A stretch of DNA of 52,684 nt from Clostridiales bacterium (GTDB lineage Bacteria; Bacillota; Clostridia; Peptostreptococcales; Anaerovoracaceae), in contig WRMW01000014.1 in the NCBI GenBank assembly GCA_009776955.1, forward strand, positions 1 to 52,684, read 5' to 3'. The translations under genes and the position numbers were made by a program. The notes beneath the pieces were generated by a model, which saw nothing but the letters and a program-made list of their open reading frames with translations, was not told where the DNA came from and searched no databases. This document shows positions 8,234-16,623 of the stretch, in pieces (the stretch's first letter is position 1; each line of letters starts with the position of its first letter).

Positions 8234-9325
8234 TCATGACAGAAAATCGGCGACGACTATCGTGCGGTCGTCCTTGGCCTTTATCAGCGAGTAGTGGTCG
8301 GATTCCTCCATGATTTTCTGCGCCAGGTAGCTGCCGTTGTATTCGCCGTATTTTTCGGCGAGCCCGCGCACGCCCTCAAGGCCGAACGAACGGCCTGTGG
8401 CCTTGTCGACCTCCTCTATGACGCCGTCCGTGAACAGGACGAGGCGGTCGCCGGGGTGGATGCTGACGACCTCTTCATCGTAGTCGATGCCTTCCGCGAT
8501 GCTGCATATGGGCATGCCGTGCGTGGGGATGGCCTCCGATCTGCCGCTGTTCCGCACGATGAGCGGGTAGCAATTGTGGCCTGCGTTCGAGATGGCGAGC
8601 TCGCGCCTGGATTTTGTGTATTTGCAAATGACCATGGTGACGTACATCATGCCTTCCGTGTCGACTTTGCTGAAGTCTTGCACGAGCTCCGCGAGCAGGG
8701 CGCCGGGGCCTTCGAACGCCGCCGCCATGTTCATCCTGACGCGCTCGCGCATAAAGACGGTGAGGAGCGCAGACCGGATCCCGTGGCCTGAAACGTCCGC
8801 TATGTAGACAAGGTATTCGTCGTCGCTCAGTTTCATCAGGTCGTGGAAGTCGCCGCCGAGGTCGTCCGCTGGTTTGTAGAACGAGTTGTACGCTATTGTA
8901 TCCCAATACGTATCGTTTATTGGCAATATGCTTTGCTGGATAGTCTTGGCCATTTTTGCGCCGGCGCTGACCCTTGCGAGAGCCTTTTTCATCTTGGCGT
9001 TCATCTGCGCTTGCTCCGAGACGTCTTCAAAGTGTTCCACCAAGTATCTGCCATCCTCGCCAAGGTCTACCGTGCTGCTGAAGCGATGGAAGGGGACGTC
9101 CGAAATGACTATCTCCGACACCCCGGCGCCCTCGTGCATGGCCTGGCTCACGATCTCGAAGCTTCCGCAGTCGTAGACCATGTCCGTCTTTTGCCCAGTG
9201 AGGTCGCCGAACAATTCTTTCATGGCATCGTTCATGTAAATGATGTTTTCGTCGCTGTCTGTGAGCCAGCCAGAGATGGGAAAATCTTCCAAAACCTTTA
9301 TAAGTGGGTCGATCCGCTTTGTCAT
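8234..9325 (-). CDS. PAS-domain SpoIIE/RsbU-type PP2C phosphatase
   Basis: The 363-residue soluble protein has a PAS domain (about 5-110), a short helical linker and a SpoIIE-type PP2C domain (about 150-360). The phosphatase motifs are DDLGGDFHDL, YIADVSGHGIRSALL, DRLVLFTDGVIE and the terminal DDRTIVVADF, carrying the metal-binding aspartates. Relatives dephosphorylate anti-anti-sigma factors in stress or developmental switches; no anti-sigma partner is encoded in the window. The start overlaps the parB stop (9322-9325, ATGA), so it is probably made together with ParB. This is an unusual partner for a segregation protein. Confidence 0.88.
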   Translation of the reverse strand: MTKRIDPLIKVLEDFPISGWLTDSDENIIYMNDAMKELFGDLTGQKTDMVYDCGSFEIVSQAMHEGAGVSEIVISDVPFHRFSSTVDLGEDGRYLVEHFEDVSEQAQMNAKMKKALARVSAGAKMAKTIQQSILPINDTYWDTIAYNSFYKPADDLGGDFHDLMKLSDDEYLVYIADVSGHGIRSALLTVFMRERVRMNMAAAFEGPGALLAELVQDFSKVDTEGMMYVTMVICKYTKSRRELAISNAGHNCYPLIVRNSGRSEAIPTHGMPICSIAEGIDYDEEVVSIHPGDRLVLFTDGVIEEVDKATGRSFGLEGVRGLAEKYGEYNGSYLAQKIMEESDHYSLIKAKDDRTIVVADFLS

Positions 9326-10380
9326 CTTTTGTGCATGCCTGCCGTACGCAGCAGATCGATGATCTCTTCAAGCCCTTGCCTGTCGAAGTACTTCAGCTCG
9401 ACGCTGCCTTTCTCGCCGTCGCCTGTGATGACGGTGCGGATGCCGGTGGTGGAGGTCAGCTCCTGCTCCACTATGCGTATCTCGTTGGTTTTTGGGTGCT
9501 GCCTCTTTTTCTTCGCGGGGCGGCCGGCGGCGGTGGCTATGGCGGCAGCCAAGCGCTCGGCTTCGCGCACTGAAAGGCTTTTGCTCACGATTTTCCTGGC
9601 AAGCCCTATCTGCTGGTCTGTGTCTTTCACCGCGCCGAGCGCGTTGGCGTGTCCGAGCGTCAGCTTTTCCAAGTGCAGCAATTCCAGTATCTCCGGCGGG
9701 AGGGCGAGCATGCGGAGGGTGTTCGCGATGTGCGGGCGGCTTTTTCCGACAGCCCTTGCGAGCGCTTCCTGCGTCATCCCGTATTTGTCGATGATTTTGC
9801 GGTAGGCCTTGGCTTCCTCCAGCGTTTTCAGGTCTTTGCGCTGAACGTTTTCGATGATGGCGAGCAGGGCTTTCTCCTCGCTCGTCACTTCGCGCGCCAA
9901 GATGATGGCGGGGATGGTCTTCAGGCCAAGCTTGCGTATGGCCCGCCAACGGCGTTCGCCGGTAACCAGCTCGTAGCCGGTCTTCGCTTTCGTCAGCACG
10001 ACGGGCTGGATAAGGCCTTGCGCCTCGATGGAGGCGGCAAGCTCCTCGATGCCCTCGGCGTCGAAGTCCTGCCTGGGTTGCATGGAGTTTGGCTTGATGT
10101 CGTCGATGGATATGTTCAGGACCGCGTTTTCCGGCACAGGGGTCGCTTCGGGGGCGGATGTGGGGGCGTTGCGGGCTGTGCCCTTTGATTTTCTGGGCTT
10201 TTTACCGGTTTTCGCAACGCTTTCGGACGACGCTGCGGACACTGCGGGCGACGATGCCGCAGGCATTGTCGTTGTTGTCGTGGGTGTTGTAGGCTTTGCG
10301 GGCGTCACGGGCACTTTTATCTCGATTTCGCCAAAAAGCGATTCCAGCCCGCGTCCGAGCCCTCCTTTTCTTCCCGCCAT
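9322..10380 (-). CDS. parB: Chromosome partition protein ParB (Spo0J)
   Basis: The 352-residue ParB is the CTP-dependent clamp that loads at parS and spreads to organise the origin. The start MAGRKGGLGRGLESLFG is the ParA-interacting N-terminus. A Thr/Ala/Pro-rich linker (about 25-90) is longer than in Bacillus. The CTP-binding core has QPRQDF and GERRWRA, followed by ENVQRKDL and the HTH region MTQEALARAVGKSRPHIANTLRML. The C-terminal dimerisation domain follows another basic linker. The parA stop and parB start share a base (TAATG). Its likely binding sites lie 0.9 kb upstream at 11287-11414. Confidence 0.95.
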   Translation of the reverse strand: MAGRKGGLGRGLESLFGEIEIKVPVTPAKPTTPTTTTTMPAASSPAVSAASSESVAKTGKKPRKSKGTARNAPTSAPEATPVPENAVLNISIDDIKPNSMQPRQDFDAEGIEELAASIEAQGLIQPVVLTKAKTGYELVTGERRWRAIRKLGLKTIPAIILAREVTSEEKALLAIIENVQRKDLKTLEEAKAYRKIIDKYGMTQEALARAVGKSRPHIANTLRMLALPPEILELLHLEKLTLGHANALGAVKDTDQQIGLARKIVSKSLSVREAERLAAAIATAAGRPAKKKRQHPKTNEIRIVEQELTSTTGIRTVITGDGEKGSVELKYFDRQGLEEIIDLLRTAGMHKR

Positions 10381-11156
10381 TACGATTTTGCCTCCTCATC
10401 TTTGAGAAATTCCTCCGCAAATTCGCGATAGGCCTCGGCGCCCTTGGAATGCGGGTCGTAGTGCGTTATCGGAAGGCCGTAGCCCGGCGCTTCCGCGAGC
10501 TTTACGTTCCTAGGGATGATGGTCGAGTAGACTTGCTCCTTGAAATACTTTTTCACCTCTTCGACCACTTGTATCGAGAGGTTTGTGCGGCCGTCGAACA
10601 TGCTCAGGATGACGCCCTGTATCTCGAGCGCTGGGTTTAGCTTTCTGCGCACAAGCTCTATGGTACTCATCAACTGGCTGACGCCCTCGAGCGCGTAAAA
10701 CTCGCACTGGATGGGGATAAGCACGCTGTCGACGGCGGTGAGCGAGTTGATGGTCAGCAGCCCGAGCGATGGCGGGCAGTCGATGAATATGTAGTCGTAG
10801 TCGTCTTTTATGCGGGCAAGGGCTTTTTTCAGGCGGTGTTCGCGGCCTTCAAGCTCCACAAGCTCGATCTCGGCACCCGCAAGGTCGACGCTGGCCGGCA
10901 GTATCCAGAGGTTCGGTATGCCGGTGCTGATGATGGCCTCCCGCGGGTCCATGTCCTCGGAGATAAGCACGGTGTAGAGCGTGTAGCGCAAGTGCTTTTT
11001 CGAAAGGCCGATGCCGCTCGTGGTGTTGCCCTGCGGGTCTATGTCCATGATGAGGATGCGCTTCCCCTTCAGCGCCAGGCAGGTCGCGAGGTTTATGTTG
11101 GTGGTCGTCTTCCCCACGCCGCCCTTTTGGTTGAATATCGCTATCGCTTTTCCCAA
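10380..11156 (-). CDS. parA: Chromosome partition ATPase ParA (Soj)
   Basis: The 258-residue deviant-Walker ATPase has the P-loop FNQKGGVGKTTTNINLA with both lysines, the A' motif DIDPQGNTTSG and Walker B YIFIDCPPSLG. The TTG at 11156 was chosen because it gives MGKAIAIFNQKGG, the usual family start, with GGCGGAAGG just upstream; an open frame reaching to 11330 would add 58 Pro-rich residues that are not family-like. It works with ParB on the origin and, in Bacillota, also modulates DnaA. It is followed by parB with a one-base overlap. Confidence 0.95.
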   Translation of the reverse strand: MGKAIAIFNQKGGVGKTTTNINLATCLALKGKRILIMDIDPQGNTTSGIGLSKKHLRYTLYTVLISEDMDPREAIISTGIPNLWILPASVDLAGAEIELVELEGREHRLKKALARIKDDYDYIFIDCPPSLGLLTINSLTAVDSVLIPIQCEFYALEGVSQLMSTIELVRRKLNPALEIQGVILSMFDGRTNLSIQVVEEVKKYFKEQVYSTIIPRNVKLAEAPGYGLPITHYDPHSKGAEAYREFAEEFLKDEEAKS

Positions 11157-11286
11157 TTTTCCTTCCGCCTTTCGTTTTGTGTATGGTGTATATAGCGCAT
11201 TATACGGGGTTTTTTGGACAGACGCAAGAGGAGGGGGGAAAGGCGGGGTTCGAAAAAGGGGGGGGGGGGATAGTTGAGGGAGGGGA

Positions 11287-11302
11287 TGTTGCACGTGGAA
11301 CG
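11287..11302 (+). promoter_or_regulatory. parS site 1
   Basis: TGTTGCACGTGGAACG is a variant of the ParB-binding consensus TGTTTCACGTGAAACA and the most diverged of the four copies. Confidence 0.75.
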
Positions 11303-11322
11303 TAGGACGTGCAAGGAGGGAA

Positions 11323-11338
11323 TGTTTCACGTGGAACG
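11323..11338 (+). promoter_or_regulatory. parS site 2
   Basis: TGTTTCACGTGGAACG lies 36 bp after site 1 and differs from the consensus only in the right arm. Confidence 0.88.
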
Positions 11339-11359
11339 TTTATGGTCTGTATGAATAAT

Positions 11360-11375
11360 TGTTTCACGTGGAACA
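11360..11375 (+). promoter_or_regulatory. parS site 3
   Basis: TGTTTCACGTGGAACA lies 37 bp after site 2 and has one mismatch to the palindromic consensus. Confidence 0.92.
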
Positions 11376-11398
11376 TCGGCAGGGGGAGTGGGTGCGAC

Positions 11399-11414
11399 TG
11401 TTTCACGTGGAACA
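11399..11414 (+). promoter_or_regulatory. parS site 4
   Basis: TGTTTCACGTGGAACA is identical to site 3 and lies 39 bp after it. All four are in the same orientation, between rsmG and parA. Confidence 0.92.
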
Positions 11415-11456
11415 CTTGCAAGGCTTGGCGGTAAACGTCATCGCTATTTCATGGAT

Positions 11457-12266
11457 TCAGAGAGGGGTTTTGGCGGGTGTGCCGGCGCGGCGAGGGTAGG
11501 CATCGGGCGTGGGGCGCTCCTTCCGAACAATGTACAGGGCATGATTGCGGTCTGGCAGCATGTCGATGCAAGCCTCTGTTTCTATGCGGACTTCGGCGCT
11601 GCCGCCCAGCAGCTCTATGGCATGTCGGCTCTCCTCGATTTCGACTGCCGCTGAAGCCGTCTTGTAAAAGACCGCCGAGCCTCCCACACGCACAAGGGGC
11701 AGGGCATACTCCAGTATAAGAGACAGCTTGCCCACCGCACGGCAAAGCGCTAGGTCGAAATGCTCACGCAGGGCGGGCGCCCGCCCAGCGCTTTCTGCAC
11801 GCGCATGGATCGCACGAACATTCCCAAGCCCCAAGACACGTGCCGCATGCTCCACGAACTCGGTTTTCTTTTGCACGGAGTCTATCAGCGTAAACCGCTT
11901 CTCCGGAAACAGGGCGGCGAGCGGAAGCCCCGGAAACCCAGCCCCGCTCCCTACGTCTGCGACCGACTGTGCCGATTCAAGCTCCGGCAGCCCTGCGCAC
12001 GCAAGGCTGTCGAACAGATGGAGCCGCACAAATTCCTCCGGCTCCCTGATGGAGGTCAAGTTCACGACCGCGCCCCGCTCCAGCACAAGCCGCATCAGCT
12101 CCATCAAAGCGTCAGCGAAGGCGGGGTCATCGAGCTGAGCAATGCTTTCCGCCCGCGAAGCATCACCCCTTGGCAAGCCCCCGATGTGCCGCGCAAGCGC
12201 CGCCAGCCCCTCGGCAAGGATTCCCCTCGCCGCCTGCTCTGTGTCAATATTAACTAAAAACGCCAT
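11457..12266 (-). CDS. rsmG: 16S rRNA (guanine527-N7) methyltransferase RsmG
   Basis: The 269-residue RsmG (GidB) methylates G527 of 16S rRNA with AdoMet; loss gives low-level streptomycin resistance in other bacteria. The AdoMet motif is VADVGSGAGFPGLPLA, followed by FTLIDSVQKKTEFVEHAARVLGL and CRAVGKLSLILEYALPLV. It is about 30 residues longer than the norm at both ends: an N-terminal extension before VNLTSIREPEEFV and a basic tail after ALYIVRKER. No clear ribosome site precedes 12266. In most Bacillota it directly follows mnmG; here 4.3 kb of other genes separate them. Confidence 0.93.
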   Translation of the reverse strand: MAFLVNIDTEQAARGILAEGLAALARHIGGLPRGDASRAESIAQLDDPAFADALMELMRLVLERGAVVNLTSIREPEEFVRLHLFDSLACAGLPELESAQSVADVGSGAGFPGLPLAALFPEKRFTLIDSVQKKTEFVEHAARVLGLGNVRAIHARAESAGRAPALREHFDLALCRAVGKLSLILEYALPLVRVGGSAVFYKTASAAVEIEESRHAIELLGGSAEVRIETEACIDMLPDRNHALYIVRKERPTPDAYPRRAGTPAKTPL

Positions 12267-12294
12267 ATTTTACAATCGCTTCTTTCCACCTTCA

Positions 12295-12768
12295 TTACCC
12301 CTTATTCCGTTTCCCCGTGATTTCCACTACATCCAGCCTAAGAACGCAGACCCCGTCCACCGCCGGCCCTGGTATCGCAAACTCCCTGCCCGGCGCATAA
12401 TGCCGCATAAGGGCCGCCAACCCACGCCGCTTTTCGTCCGCGTCGTGGCAGACATGCACGTCCCCGCGCCCCATCACGCTCTCGTATTCCATCGTGAACC
12501 GACTGGCTTCTTCATGCACAACCAGCCTGTGCGAACAATCAGCCTCAAACCCGACACGATGGTCGCTCTTGATATTGTCGAGCTTCAGCCCCTCCCGTGC
12601 GCAATGGAGCCATATCGTCAGGGAATCGCCGTCGGCCTCCATCCCAAAGTTCATCGGCACCACATACGGATAGTCCGCCGTGTTGATCCCCAGCCGAATC
12701 ACATCGCACCTTTCCAGCACGTCAAAAATCTCCTGCCGGTCCCTTATCTCGCGGTCGCTCCTTCTCAT
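12295..12768 (-). CDS. Pyridoxamine 5'-phosphate oxidase-fold flavoprotein (NimA-like)
   Basis: The 157-residue protein belongs to the split-barrel FMN-binding PPOX family, nearest in look to the NimA/5-nitroimidazole-reductase-like group: RLGINTADYPYVVPMNFG, then HCAREGLKLDNIKSDHRVGFE, and a C-terminal VLRLDVVEITGK strand. The start at 12768 has GGAGGC upstream; an in-frame ATG at 12819 is less likely. It is divergent from the DUF1254 gene across 226 bp. The substrate is unknown and drug resistance should not be assumed. Confidence 0.8.
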   Translation of the reverse strand: MRRSDREIRDRQEIFDVLERCDVIRLGINTADYPYVVPMNFGMEADGDSLTIWLHCAREGLKLDNIKSDHRVGFEADCSHRLVVHEEASRFTMEYESVMGRGDVHVCHDADEKRRGLAALMRHYAPGREFAIPGPAVDGVCVLRLDVVEITGKRNKG

Positions 12769-12892
12769 GGTCTTCGCCTCCCTCGCCTGCCGTCCGCACG
12801 TTTCCGATTTTGCATACACAATCTATCACAAAACTCCCCCAAAAAGCCAGATTGCCCAAAGCGGCGCTTCACAACCAAGCCGATTTTGCACA

Positions 12893-12961
12893 CACAACAA
12901 TGTTGTGATATTCTTGTTTTCGTGTATTGTTCCAAATTCGCATATTGTCCTAAATTCGCAT
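12893..12961 (+). promoter_or_regulatory. Palindrome, candidate promoter and 18-bp tandem repeat upstream of the DUF1254 gene
   Basis: CACAACA-A-TGTTGTG (12893-12907) is a perfect inverted repeat overlapping a possible -35 TTGTGA (12903-12908), with TATTGT (12925-12930) 16 bp on. Two copies of an 18-bp unit follow directly (12926-12943 ATTGTTCCAAATTCGCAT and 12944-12961, two differences), then a partial third. The core CAACAATGTTG also occurs in the relBE-like operator at 28518-28528. Confidence 0.45.
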
Positions 12962-12994
12962 AATTTCGCATAATAGGGAGGCGAGGGCCGGAAA

Positions 12995-14506
12995 ATGAGC
13001 GTTTTGCTAAGGCTGAACAAGAAGATCGACGAGACCCTGAGGGTCGCGATGCGGGCGTACGCATACGCCCTGCCGCTGGTGGTCATGGATTTGACGCAGG
13101 GCAATATGACGAAGGGCCCCATCAGCGCGCCCATCAACCAGTTTCTGCACAAGACGGCGCTCGTCAACGCCGCCGACAGGGTGGTGGTCAGGTCGAACGT
13201 GGACACCATGTACTCCACAGCATTCCTGGATCTGTCGGCGGGGCCTATCGTTTTCTCGAAGCCCGCGACCGAAAGGTATTGCTCCGTCGCGGTTTTCGAC
13301 GCATACACGAATTGCGTGGAGATATTGGGGACAGGCGGCAGGGACGGCGGCGCGGAGGCCGTCTACGTGCTGGCTGGCCCTGAGCATGATGACGCCCCCG
13401 ACACCCCAAGCTCCCACGACACCCCCCTCCCCATCGGCGCCACGAGGCTGGACCTGCCGACGAACATGGCCTGGGTCATCGCCCGGACAGCCTACTTCGA
13501 TGAGGGATGCCTTGAGGAAATAGGCACAATCCAAAAAGACCTCACCCTAGTGCCGCTTTCGCAATATGGCGGCGATTTCGCCCCCAAGCCGCCTGTTTCC
13601 GAGCCCGAATACGACTACGTACCCCTCGACAGGCTCCTAGGCATGGACATCGAGACGTTTTTCAACGCATTCAACAGGCTTTCCATCGCCAACCCCCCGG
13701 CGCCCGCCGACACCGACGCCATAGAGCAGTTCAAGACCATAGGCGTAGGGCCCGGCGAGACGTTCAGCCTGGGCAAATTCGACGAAACCTTGGCGGAAAT
13801 GATATGGCAGGCCGTCCGCGAGGAACTGGGGCTGCCGCCCGACCTCACAGTCGATGGGTTCAAAGCCCTTCTGCCGCCCGACTTCCTGAAAAACAAAGAC
13901 ATCCTCGACAGGCTGGGCAATCCGCACGACACCCCCATCAAAATGAGGGACCTTTTCGAGAAAGTCCCATCGCTGGCATCGGCCAAACTCGTTCACGAGG
14001 GCATAAAATTCGCAACTCTGGTGAACAATTGGCGATACCTCGACGAGGACATCGCCCGCTTCGGCGCCAATTACGAATATCGCGCCCTCGTAGCCCTCAC
14101 CGGCCTTGGCGCAAACCCCGTGGACATGGCCATCTACCCCACCGCATACGTCGACGGCGAAGGCCAGACGCTGAATGGCAAGAACAGCTACACAATCCGC
14201 TTCGAGAAAGGCCTGTTTCCGCCATGCGACGCCTTTTGGTCCATAACCGCCTACGACGAAGAAGGGTTTTTGTTCGACAACCCCATCGACAGATACCTCT
14301 TCAACACCCGGGACGTGCCCAATTTCGCGGCCGGCGAGGACGGCTCAGTGACCATCTACCTGCAAGCCGACCCCCCTCCCGCGCATCTGCAAAACAACTG
14401 GCTGCCCGTCCCAAAAGACGTCTTTCAGCTGACCTTGCGCATATACCAGCCTCGCACAGACGCCCTAGACCTGACGTGGCGCCCCCCACCCATCGCCAAA
14501 ACATAG
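12995..14506 (+). CDS. DUF1254/DUF1214 domain protein
   Basis: The 503-residue protein has an N-terminal DUF1254 domain (about 10-135, from RVAMRAYAYALPLVVMDLT) and a C-terminal DUF1214 domain (about 385-495, with FWSITAYDEEGFLFDNPIDRY and VTIYLQADPPP). The pair is common as a roughly 450-500-residue protein of unknown function, often exported. Here no signal peptide is visible, so it may be cytoplasmic. GAGGG precedes the start. Codon use favours C-ending codons and blocks of CCC more than the partition genes nearby. It is monocistronic and divergent from the PPOX gene. Confidence 0.85.
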   Translation: MSVLLRLNKKIDETLRVAMRAYAYALPLVVMDLTQGNMTKGPISAPINQFLHKTALVNAADRVVVRSNVDTMYSTAFLDLSAGPIVFSKPATERYCSVAVFDAYTNCVEILGTGGRDGGAEAVYVLAGPEHDDAPDTPSSHDTPLPIGATRLDLPTNMAWVIARTAYFDEGCLEEIGTIQKDLTLVPLSQYGGDFAPKPPVSEPEYDYVPLDRLLGMDIETFFNAFNRLSIANPPAPADTDAIEQFKTIGVGPGETFSLGKFDETLAEMIWQAVREELGLPPDLTVDGFKALLPPDFLKNKDILDRLGNPHDTPIKMRDLFEKVPSLASAKLVHEGIKFATLVNNWRYLDEDIARFGANYEYRALVALTGLGANPVDMAIYPTAYVDGEGQTLNGKNSYTIRFEKGLFPPCDAFWSITAYDEEGFLFDNPIDRYLFNTRDVPNFAAGEDGSVTIYLQADPPPAHLQNNWLPVPKDVFQLTLRIYQPRTDALDLTWRPPPIAKT

Positions 14507-14581
14507 CCTCGGCTCTATGCGGCAATCACACAGCCCCGTCCGTTTGCGTTGCGCCCGCCACGCGGAGTCGCGCCGCCGCCC

Positions 14582-15013
14582 TTACGCCTCTCCCGCCCAT
14601 ACGCAGCGGGCTTCCTTCACCGTGCAGCCCCGCGCCGTCACGAGCTCGGCGGTCTTGTCCAGGCTGTAGCCGGCCTTTCCGCCCGCCAGGCACACGAGCG
14701 ACACAGCCTTGCCTACAGGCAGGAGCGCTATGGCGCTGTTGACCGCCGGCGCTGGCTTCCCCGCCCAGATCGGCCCCATTATGACTACCTCGTCGTACCT
14801 CTCAAGATCCGCCCCCTCGGGAAGCGGCATTATGGCAGAGCGCTTACGGCCTGCCGCCTGCGGACAACCAGGCAAAAACGCCGTGAACGCATTGCGCTTC
14901 CTCGTCTCGCGCACCTCAAACAAGTCCGCGCCGCTCTCCGCCGCCATCCTCTCCGCCGCCGCCTTCACCTTGCCGGAAAGCGAATAATAAAGTATCGCCT
15001 TGGCCATTCCCAA
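14582..15013 (-). CDS. Flavodoxin-family protein
   Basis: The 143-residue protein has a flavodoxin-like fold: AILYYSLSGKVKAAAERMA corresponds to the phosphate-binding loop (normally T/S-x-T-G-N/K-T, here SLSGKVK) and VVIMGPIWAGKPAPAVNSAI matches the FMN-side loop seen in flavodoxin_4-like proteins. It probably binds FMN and passes electrons, or is a small NAD(P)H-oxidoreductase. It starts 6 bp after the lipoprotein stop, so the two may be cotranscribed. Confidence 0.72.
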   Translation of the reverse strand: MGMAKAILYYSLSGKVKAAAERMAAESGADLFEVRETRKRNAFTAFLPGCPQAAGRKRSAIMPLPEGADLERYDEVVIMGPIWAGKPAPAVNSAIALLPVGKAVSLVCLAGGKAGYSLDKTAELVTARGCTVKEARCVWAGEA

Positions 15014-15019
15014 ACCCGC

Positions 15020-15616
15020 CTACCTTATCTGGTGAAAGACGCTGAACAGCCAGTTTCCGCCCACGGGCACAAGGGTGAAGTCATACACTTCAACGCCTTC
15101 GATCTTGCTTTCTTCGTCCATAAAGGGGCCGTCGAACACGTTCACGAACACACGGAACAGTATTTCGTCATCGCCTTCCCTGATGACTTCGTGGGTCTCG
15201 TCGCCCATCATGATGTTGGCGCCGCGGGCCCCGTCAATGGCGTAAAGCTCCCCGCCTATGTCGACGTACGTTTCGTTTTCGCCAAGAAGATCCCCCACTA
15301 TGTCTGCGGTGAAGAGAGTGCCTAGGTAGGCTTCCAGGTCTGCGTGGGTGCTTATGCCAGGGTAATCCACCTTGTTGTACGTCATGCCGTCCAGCTCCGC
15401 AGAGACGCTTCCGTCAATCGGCATTGCCGCAAGGTTGAACCAGTTATACGCCTTGACAGCCTCTTCGTACAAAGCCTCGACTTCCGCGTCCGTGATGGCG
15501 GGCGCCGAGCCGCCGCCCGTGCCGCTCCCCGAGCCGCCTGAACCGCCTGAGCAGGCTGCCAAAGCCAGCGCAAGGCAAAGCGCCAGAATAATTGTGATAA
15601 GTTTTGATTTTTTCAT
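15020..15616 (-). CDS. Secreted lipoprotein, possibly IseA-like
   Basis: The 198-residue product starts MKKSKLITIILALCLALALAA, with a lipobox LAAC at about 19-22 and then a Gly/Ser linker, so it should be anchored to the outer face of the membrane. The folded part (about 40-198) has YNWFNLAAMPIDG, a GISTHADLEAYLGTLF segment and an ELYAIDGARGANIMMGDE segment, which recall the IseA/YoeB-type endopeptidase-inhibitor family; this is a resemblance by eye. The start has GGGAGG upstream; an earlier in-frame start at 15646 would spoil the signal peptide. Confidence 0.7.
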   Translation of the reverse strand: MKKSKLITIILALCLALALAACSGGSGGSGSGTGGGSAPAITDAEVEALYEEAVKAYNWFNLAAMPIDGSVSAELDGMTYNKVDYPGISTHADLEAYLGTLFTADIVGDLLGENETYVDIGGELYAIDGARGANIMMGDETHEVIREGDDEILFRVFVNVFDGPFMDEESKIEGVEVYDFTLVPVGGNWLFSVFHQIR

Positions 15617-15669
15617 TGTTTTCCTCCCTTTTTGTAATGCTTGCACTATTTCCTGTTTGCAATTCGCTT

Positions 15670-15698
15670 ATTATACTTCCTCTGTGCGAGCCTTGCAA
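15670..15698 (-). promoter_or_regulatory. Sigma-A promoter of the lipoprotein/flavodoxin genes
   Basis: On the minus strand TTGCAA (15698-15693), 17 bp and TATAAT (15675-15670) give a strong promoter with a leader of about 45 nt. Confidence 0.75.
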
Positions 15699-15711
15699 CA
15701 CAAAAAGCCCT

Positions 15712-16587
15712 TCATCCGCCCAAATCTTCAGCCAGGCTCTCTATCATATCTGCGGCAAATGTGTTTAGCTGCGCTGCGTTTTTGGAAGTGATAACGGGCT
15801 TGCCGGTGTCATCTTCGATTTCCCGTCGGGCGTTTCCTGCAATACGGCCCCCGCGCCTCGCCACCTCCTGATTTTCCGCCAAAGTTTCAGGCTCGGCGGT
15901 CTTTGAAATCTCCGTGGTCGTGGCTTCGGCAAGCATATTCAGCACCAATTCAAGCGTTGTCATATTGTCGCGTAGGTTTTCCTTGGTCAAACCTTTGAGA
16001 TTTTTGTACTGCCGAGTTGTCATGCCCGACCACGCCTTGGATACCTCGTCTGTCAAGATGGCGTATTCTGCCCCTTGGCTCACCCCTCGGGCGTCCCATT
16101 CGTCCGTCAATTCCTTGCGCACCTGTATCGCCTGCAAACGCTGATTTATCCACTCACGTGAATAGCCCTTTTTCAAGTAGGTTTCGAGGGCGCGGTCAAT
16201 CGTCAGTTCGGGGTCGAAGGTTTCTTCGATGCGTTCTCGCCCCACACGGGCGAGCCACAGCTTGAACGGCTCCGCTTTCGGCGAGGGGATAGACTGGATA
16301 AGCCGTAGAAGCTGCTCGGTGTCGGCAACGTCCGTCAGGCGCCTTTTCCCGTCGGGCGCGGTCATTTTCAACTGTACGATTTTTTCGTACAGTTGACTTC
16401 CTTCGGCATTGATTTTGCGTTTTAGGTCGCTCCAGTAACGCCGCGGATTGTCCGTATCCGTCAGCACCCCGACCACATCAACGACGGAAAACAGCCATTG
16501 TTCCGCTTCCTCGTTCCACGCCCTGCGTATGCGCTTGTCTTCAAACAGCACAATCTTGTTGCCGTCCATCGAAATATTTCCTTCCAT
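15712..16587 (-). CDS. BRO-N domain antirepressor-like protein
   Basis: The 291-residue protein has an N-terminal BRO-N domain (about 8-110: IRRAWNEEAEQWLFSVVDVVGVL and an RYWSDLKRKI segment) of the phage antirepressor type. The C-terminal half carries VSQGAEYAILTDEVSKAWSGM, ending in GGRIAGNARREIEDDTGKPV and NAAQLN. Related proteins are found in prophages and as isolated chromosomal genes. Two starts are possible: ATG 16587, 7 bp after a perfect -10 box (leaderless), or ATG 16569, with AAGGAAAT upstream. It is the most likely horizontally acquired gene in the block between rsmG and mnmG. Confidence 0.78.
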   Translation of the reverse strand: MEGNISMDGNKIVLFEDKRIRRAWNEEAEQWLFSVVDVVGVLTDTDNPRRYWSDLKRKINAEGSQLYEKIVQLKMTAPDGKRRLTDVADTEQLLRLIQSIPSPKAEPFKLWLARVGRERIEETFDPELTIDRALETYLKKGYSREWINQRLQAIQVRKELTDEWDARGVSQGAEYAILTDEVSKAWSGMTTRQYKNLKGLTKENLRDNMTTLELVLNMLAEATTTEISKTAEPETLAENQEVARRGGRIAGNARREIEDDTGKPVITSKNAAQLNTFAADMIESLAEDLGG

Positions 16588-16594
16588 ATCAACA

Positions 16595-16623
16595 ATTATA
16601 TCGAGAACTTACGTTCGTGTCAA
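16595..16623 (-). promoter_or_regulatory. Perfect consensus promoter of the BRO-N gene
   Basis: On the minus strand TTGACA (16623-16618), exactly 17 bp and TATAAT (16600-16595). The TGA inside the -35 box is also the stop codon of mnmG. Transcription should start at or within a base or two of the ATG at 16587. Confidence 0.85.

Noticed and set aside
11200..11421. A short minus-strand frame with repeated MFHVKQ and VPRET segments.
   Set aside because: The repeated peptide is simply the translation of the parS palindromes; there is no credible start site and no homology.
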